Part shown: in pieces, positions 62,117 to 64,000 of the stretch
Layout of the letters: each line of letters starts with the position of its first letter
How positions within the stretch are numbered: position 1 is the stretch's first letter
From: Bog-793 sp963785415
GTDB lineage: Bacteria > Actinomycetota > Acidimicrobiia > Acidimicrobiales > Bog-793
Direction of reading: 5' to 3'
Length of the DNA stretch: 64,000 nt
Assembly (NCBI GenBank): GCA_963785415.1
Contig: CAWAVB010000001.1
Span: forward strand, 868,001-932,000
Translations under genes and position numbers: made by a program
The notes under the pieces: generated by a model
What the model was told of the DNA's origin: nothing
What the model saw: only the letters and a program-made list of their open reading frames with translations
Database searches by the model: none

Positions 62117-63058
62117 ATGGCAACCCGCCACCGCTACCCCGTCGACCGGGGTCTCACCGCCCACATGCTCCTGACGATGTTCCTCCTCGGTCTGCTCTAC
62201 GCCGTCGTCATCGCGGCGCTCGTCCTCGCCAAGGTCAACCTCGTCGTCATCCTCGTCATCGCGTTCGTCGTCCTTTTCGTCCAGTACTACTACTCGGACA
62301 AGATCGCCCTGTACTCGATGGGCGGCAAGATCGTGACCGCCCAGCAGCAGCCCCAGCTCCACGCCGTCATCGACCGGCTCGTGGCGATGGCGAACCTGCC
62401 GAAGCCCCGCGTCGCGCTCGCCCAGACCGACATCCCGAACGCCTTCGCGACGGGCCGCGACCAGAAGCACGCCGTCGTCTGCGTGACGACGGGGCTTCTG
62501 CGCCGGTTGAACGAGCCCGAGGTCGAGGCGGTGCTCTCCCACGAACTCTCCCACGTCGCCCACCGCGACGTCGCGGTGATGACGATCGCCAGCTTCCTCG
62601 GCATCATCGCCGGGCTGATGACGCGGGTGTTCATGCTCATGGGCTTCTTCGGCGGCTACGGCGGAAATCGGGGCCGGGGGGGCGGCAGCGCCGGCGGCCA
62701 GATCGCGCTGTTCGAGATGGCGGGACTGCTGTTCTCGGCGATCCTCTACGCGATCAGCTTCATCCTCATCCGGGCGCTCTCGCGCTACCGCGAGCTCGCC
62801 GCGGACCGGTCCGGCGCGATCCTCATCGGCCAGCCGGCCCTGCTCGCCCAGGCGCTCGTCAAGGTGAGCGGGGAGATGTCCCGCATCCCGTCGCGGGACC
62901 TGCGGGCCGCCGAGCACTTCAACGCCTTCTACTTCGCCCCGGCGCTCGCGCCGGGCATGAGCCTGTCGTCGCTCTTCTCGACGCACCCGCCCCTGCAGAA
63001 GCGCCTCGACCAGCTCGCCAAGCTCGACGCCGAGATGCGTCGCAACCCGGTCGCGTAA
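62117..63058 (+). CDS. htpX: HtpX-type membrane zinc metalloprotease
   Basis: The 313-residue M48 protease degrades damaged membrane proteins. Two N-terminal helices (about 15-55) are followed by the zinc motif HELSH (His142, Glu143, His146), two further helices (about 155-178 and 196-220, split by a Gly-rich loop) and the third ligand in RYRELAADRSGA. STHPPLQKRLDQL closes the family pattern. It sits 9 bases after pspAA and before pspAB, a known actinobacterial order. Confidence 0.93.
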   Translation: MATRHRYPVDRGLTAHMLLTMFLLGLLYAVVIAALVLAKVNLVVILVIAFVVLFVQYYYSDKIALYSMGGKIVTAQQQPQLHAVIDRLVAMANLPKPRVALAQTDIPNAFATGRDQKHAVVCVTTGLLRRLNEPEVEAVLSHELSHVAHRDVAVMTIASFLGIIAGLMTRVFMLMGFFGGYGGNRGRGGGSAGGQIALFEMAGLLFSAILYAISFILIRALSRYRELAADRSGAILIGQPALLAQALVKVSGEMSRIPSRDLRAAEHFNAFYFAPALAPGMSLSSLFSTHPPLQKRLDQLAKLDAEMRRNPVA

Positions 63059-63067
63059 GGCGGGCCG

Positions 63068-63658
63068 GTGGGCTTATTCGACGCGCTGCTCGGTCGGACG
63101 AAGCCGGCCCAGGCCAATCTCGACCGGCTCTTCGGGCTGCCGGGAGCGCAGATCACGCTCGAGGCGGCCGAGGGGCTCCAACCGACCGGCCAGGCCGGGG
63201 TGTGCTTCAAGCCCGCCGAGGGCCAGGCCTTCACCGCCACCGAGACCGAGTTCACCGCGCTTTTGAACCTCGGCGACGACGCCGGCGCGCACGTGAGCGA
63301 GAACTCCGACCAGTACGGCTACCGCTGGGTCGTGCTCAGCGCCGACGACTTCCAGACGCTCGTCACCCGCGTCCACGTGACGAACTCGACGCTCCAGGAC
63401 AACGGCTTCGGGCCGCAGCTCCTCTGCTCGGTCTTCGGCTTCGCCCCGACGCCCGCGGCGGGTGCCGCCCGGGCGGCGGCGACCGTCTACCTCGTCTACC
63501 TGTACAAGCGCGGGACCTTCTACCCCTTCGTCCCGGCGGGCGGCGAGCGCCGGGACAACGAGGCCGAGCTCCGGCTGAAGAACGAGCTCGGCGAAGACCT
63601 CTCGATCGAACCGGACCTCAGCCGGTGGTTCCCGATCTGGGGGCTGCCGGTCCACTGA
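63068..63658 (+). CDS. pspAB: PspA-associated protein PspAB
   Basis: The 196-residue soluble protein begins MGLFDALLGRTKPAQANLD, then LPTGQAGVCFKPAEG-like (LQPTGQAGVCFKP), and ends LSRWFPIWGLPVH. This matches PspAB, which is encoded after htpX in actinobacteria. The GTG start is 9 bases from the htpX stop. It is thought to work with HtpX and PspA in the envelope stress response; the exact task is unknown. Confidence 0.88.
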   Translation: MGLFDALLGRTKPAQANLDRLFGLPGAQITLEAAEGLQPTGQAGVCFKPAEGQAFTATETEFTALLNLGDDAGAHVSENSDQYGYRWVVLSADDFQTLVTRVHVTNSTLQDNGFGPQLLCSVFGFAPTPAAGAARAAATVYLVYLYKRGTFYPFVPAGGERRDNEAELRLKNELGEDLSIEPDLSRWFPIWGLPVH

Positions 63659-63696
63659 ACCGCCGGCGGGGCCCCGGCTCCGGTCGGCGACGCTTT

Positions 63697-64000
63697 CTAC
63701 GGCCCAAGGTCGACGACGACCGGGGCGTGGTCCGAAGGCTGACGCTCCGTCCCCTGGCCCTTGCGCGCCTCGCGGTCGACGAAGGCGGCCTCGACCCGGG
63801 CGGCGAGCGGCGCCGAGGCGAGCACGAGGTCGATCCGCATGCCCTCGCCCTTGTGGAAGGCGCCGCCGCGGTAGTCCCACCACGAAAAGGGCCCCTCCTC
63901 GGCCGGGTGGAGCAGGCGGACGACGTCGGTGAGGCCGAAGCCCATCACCTCGCGCAACGCGGCCCGCTCGGGCTCGGTGACGTGGGTCAGGCCGGCGAAG
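63697..64000 (-). CDS. xthA: Exodeoxyribonuclease III, C-terminal part
   Basis: Only the last 101 codons are inside the window; the gene continues past base 64000. The visible part includes DVVRLLHPAEEGPFSWWDYR, then MRIDLVLAS and the catalytic end QPSDHAPVVVDLGP, where SDHAP carries the essential Asp and His of the exonuclease III/AP endonuclease family. The enzyme repairs abasic sites and trims 3' ends. It is convergent with pspAB. Confidence 0.88.
   Translation of the reverse strand, partial: FAGLTHVTEPERAALREVMGFGLTDVVRLLHPAEEGPFSWWDYRGGAFHKGEGMRIDLVLASAPLAARVEAAFVDREARKGQGTERQPSDHAPVVVDLGP

Overview
The window is high-GC and mostly densely packed. It looks like an actinobacterial chromosome, most likely Acidimicrobiia or a neighbouring lineage. 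The grounds are a mycothiol conjugate amidase (Mca), the actinobacterial pspA-pspAA-htpX-pspAB stress operon, two tiny actinobacteria-type ribosomal proteins (bS22 and bL37), many GTG starts, and many apparently leaderless promoters. A secreted glutamic (G1) peptidase hints at an acidic habitat. The taxon is an inference; there is no rRNA gene here.

Layout. 1-4870: a lower-GC island with repeats at its left edge, a HAD-like hydrolase, a membrane protein, an orphan protein and a tyrosine integrase beside tRNA-Gln, the probable insertion site. 5.2-14.7 kb: the secreted G1 peptidase, then a core block (bS22; ispE, ksgA, tatD, metG, rsmI, a DUF192 gene and ychF on the minus strand; bL37; a glycerophosphodiesterase). 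14.9-24.2 kb: deoxynucleoside and purine salvage (deoC, aldehyde dehydrogenase, a catalytically dead aldehyde dehydrogenase relative, upp, purine nucleoside phosphorylase, phosphohexomutase, adenosine deaminase), interrupted by an AbiE-like toxin-antitoxin pair. 24.4-35 kb: a patchwork of DUF1003, an aldo/keto reductase, secreted proteins and lipoproteins of unknown function, integrase and transposase scraps, and an IS30 element nested inside an IS3-family element. 35-47.2 kb: nucleoside uptake and catabolism (GRP-type sugar transporter, deoA, cdd, pseudouridine glycosidase and kinase, a BMP/NupOPQ-type ABC transporter, an adenosine-kinase-like PfkB protein). 47.3-64 kb: aminopeptidase N, a GDT1-type transporter, a methyltransferase, a glycosyltransferase/methyltransferase/toroid-protein operon, an unusual NRAMP homologue and a membrane-less MgtE_N/CBS protein, a TAP-like hydrolase, an SCP2 protein, mca, the psp operon, and the 3' end of an exonuclease III gene.

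How the parts fit: nucleosides would enter by the ABC transporter and be split by PunA, DeoA, PsuG, Add and Cdd. Deoxyribose-5-phosphate would go through DeoC to acetaldehyde, which the aldehyde dehydrogenase could oxidise. Bases and nucleosides would be recovered by Upp and the PfkB kinases. The most notable regulatory signal is a repeated promoter layout: a -10-like hexamer 6-10 nt upstream of the start codon in about a dozen genes, including a divergent cdd/psuG pair whose two -10 hexamers overlap. All calls were made by reading the sequence; no database search was run.
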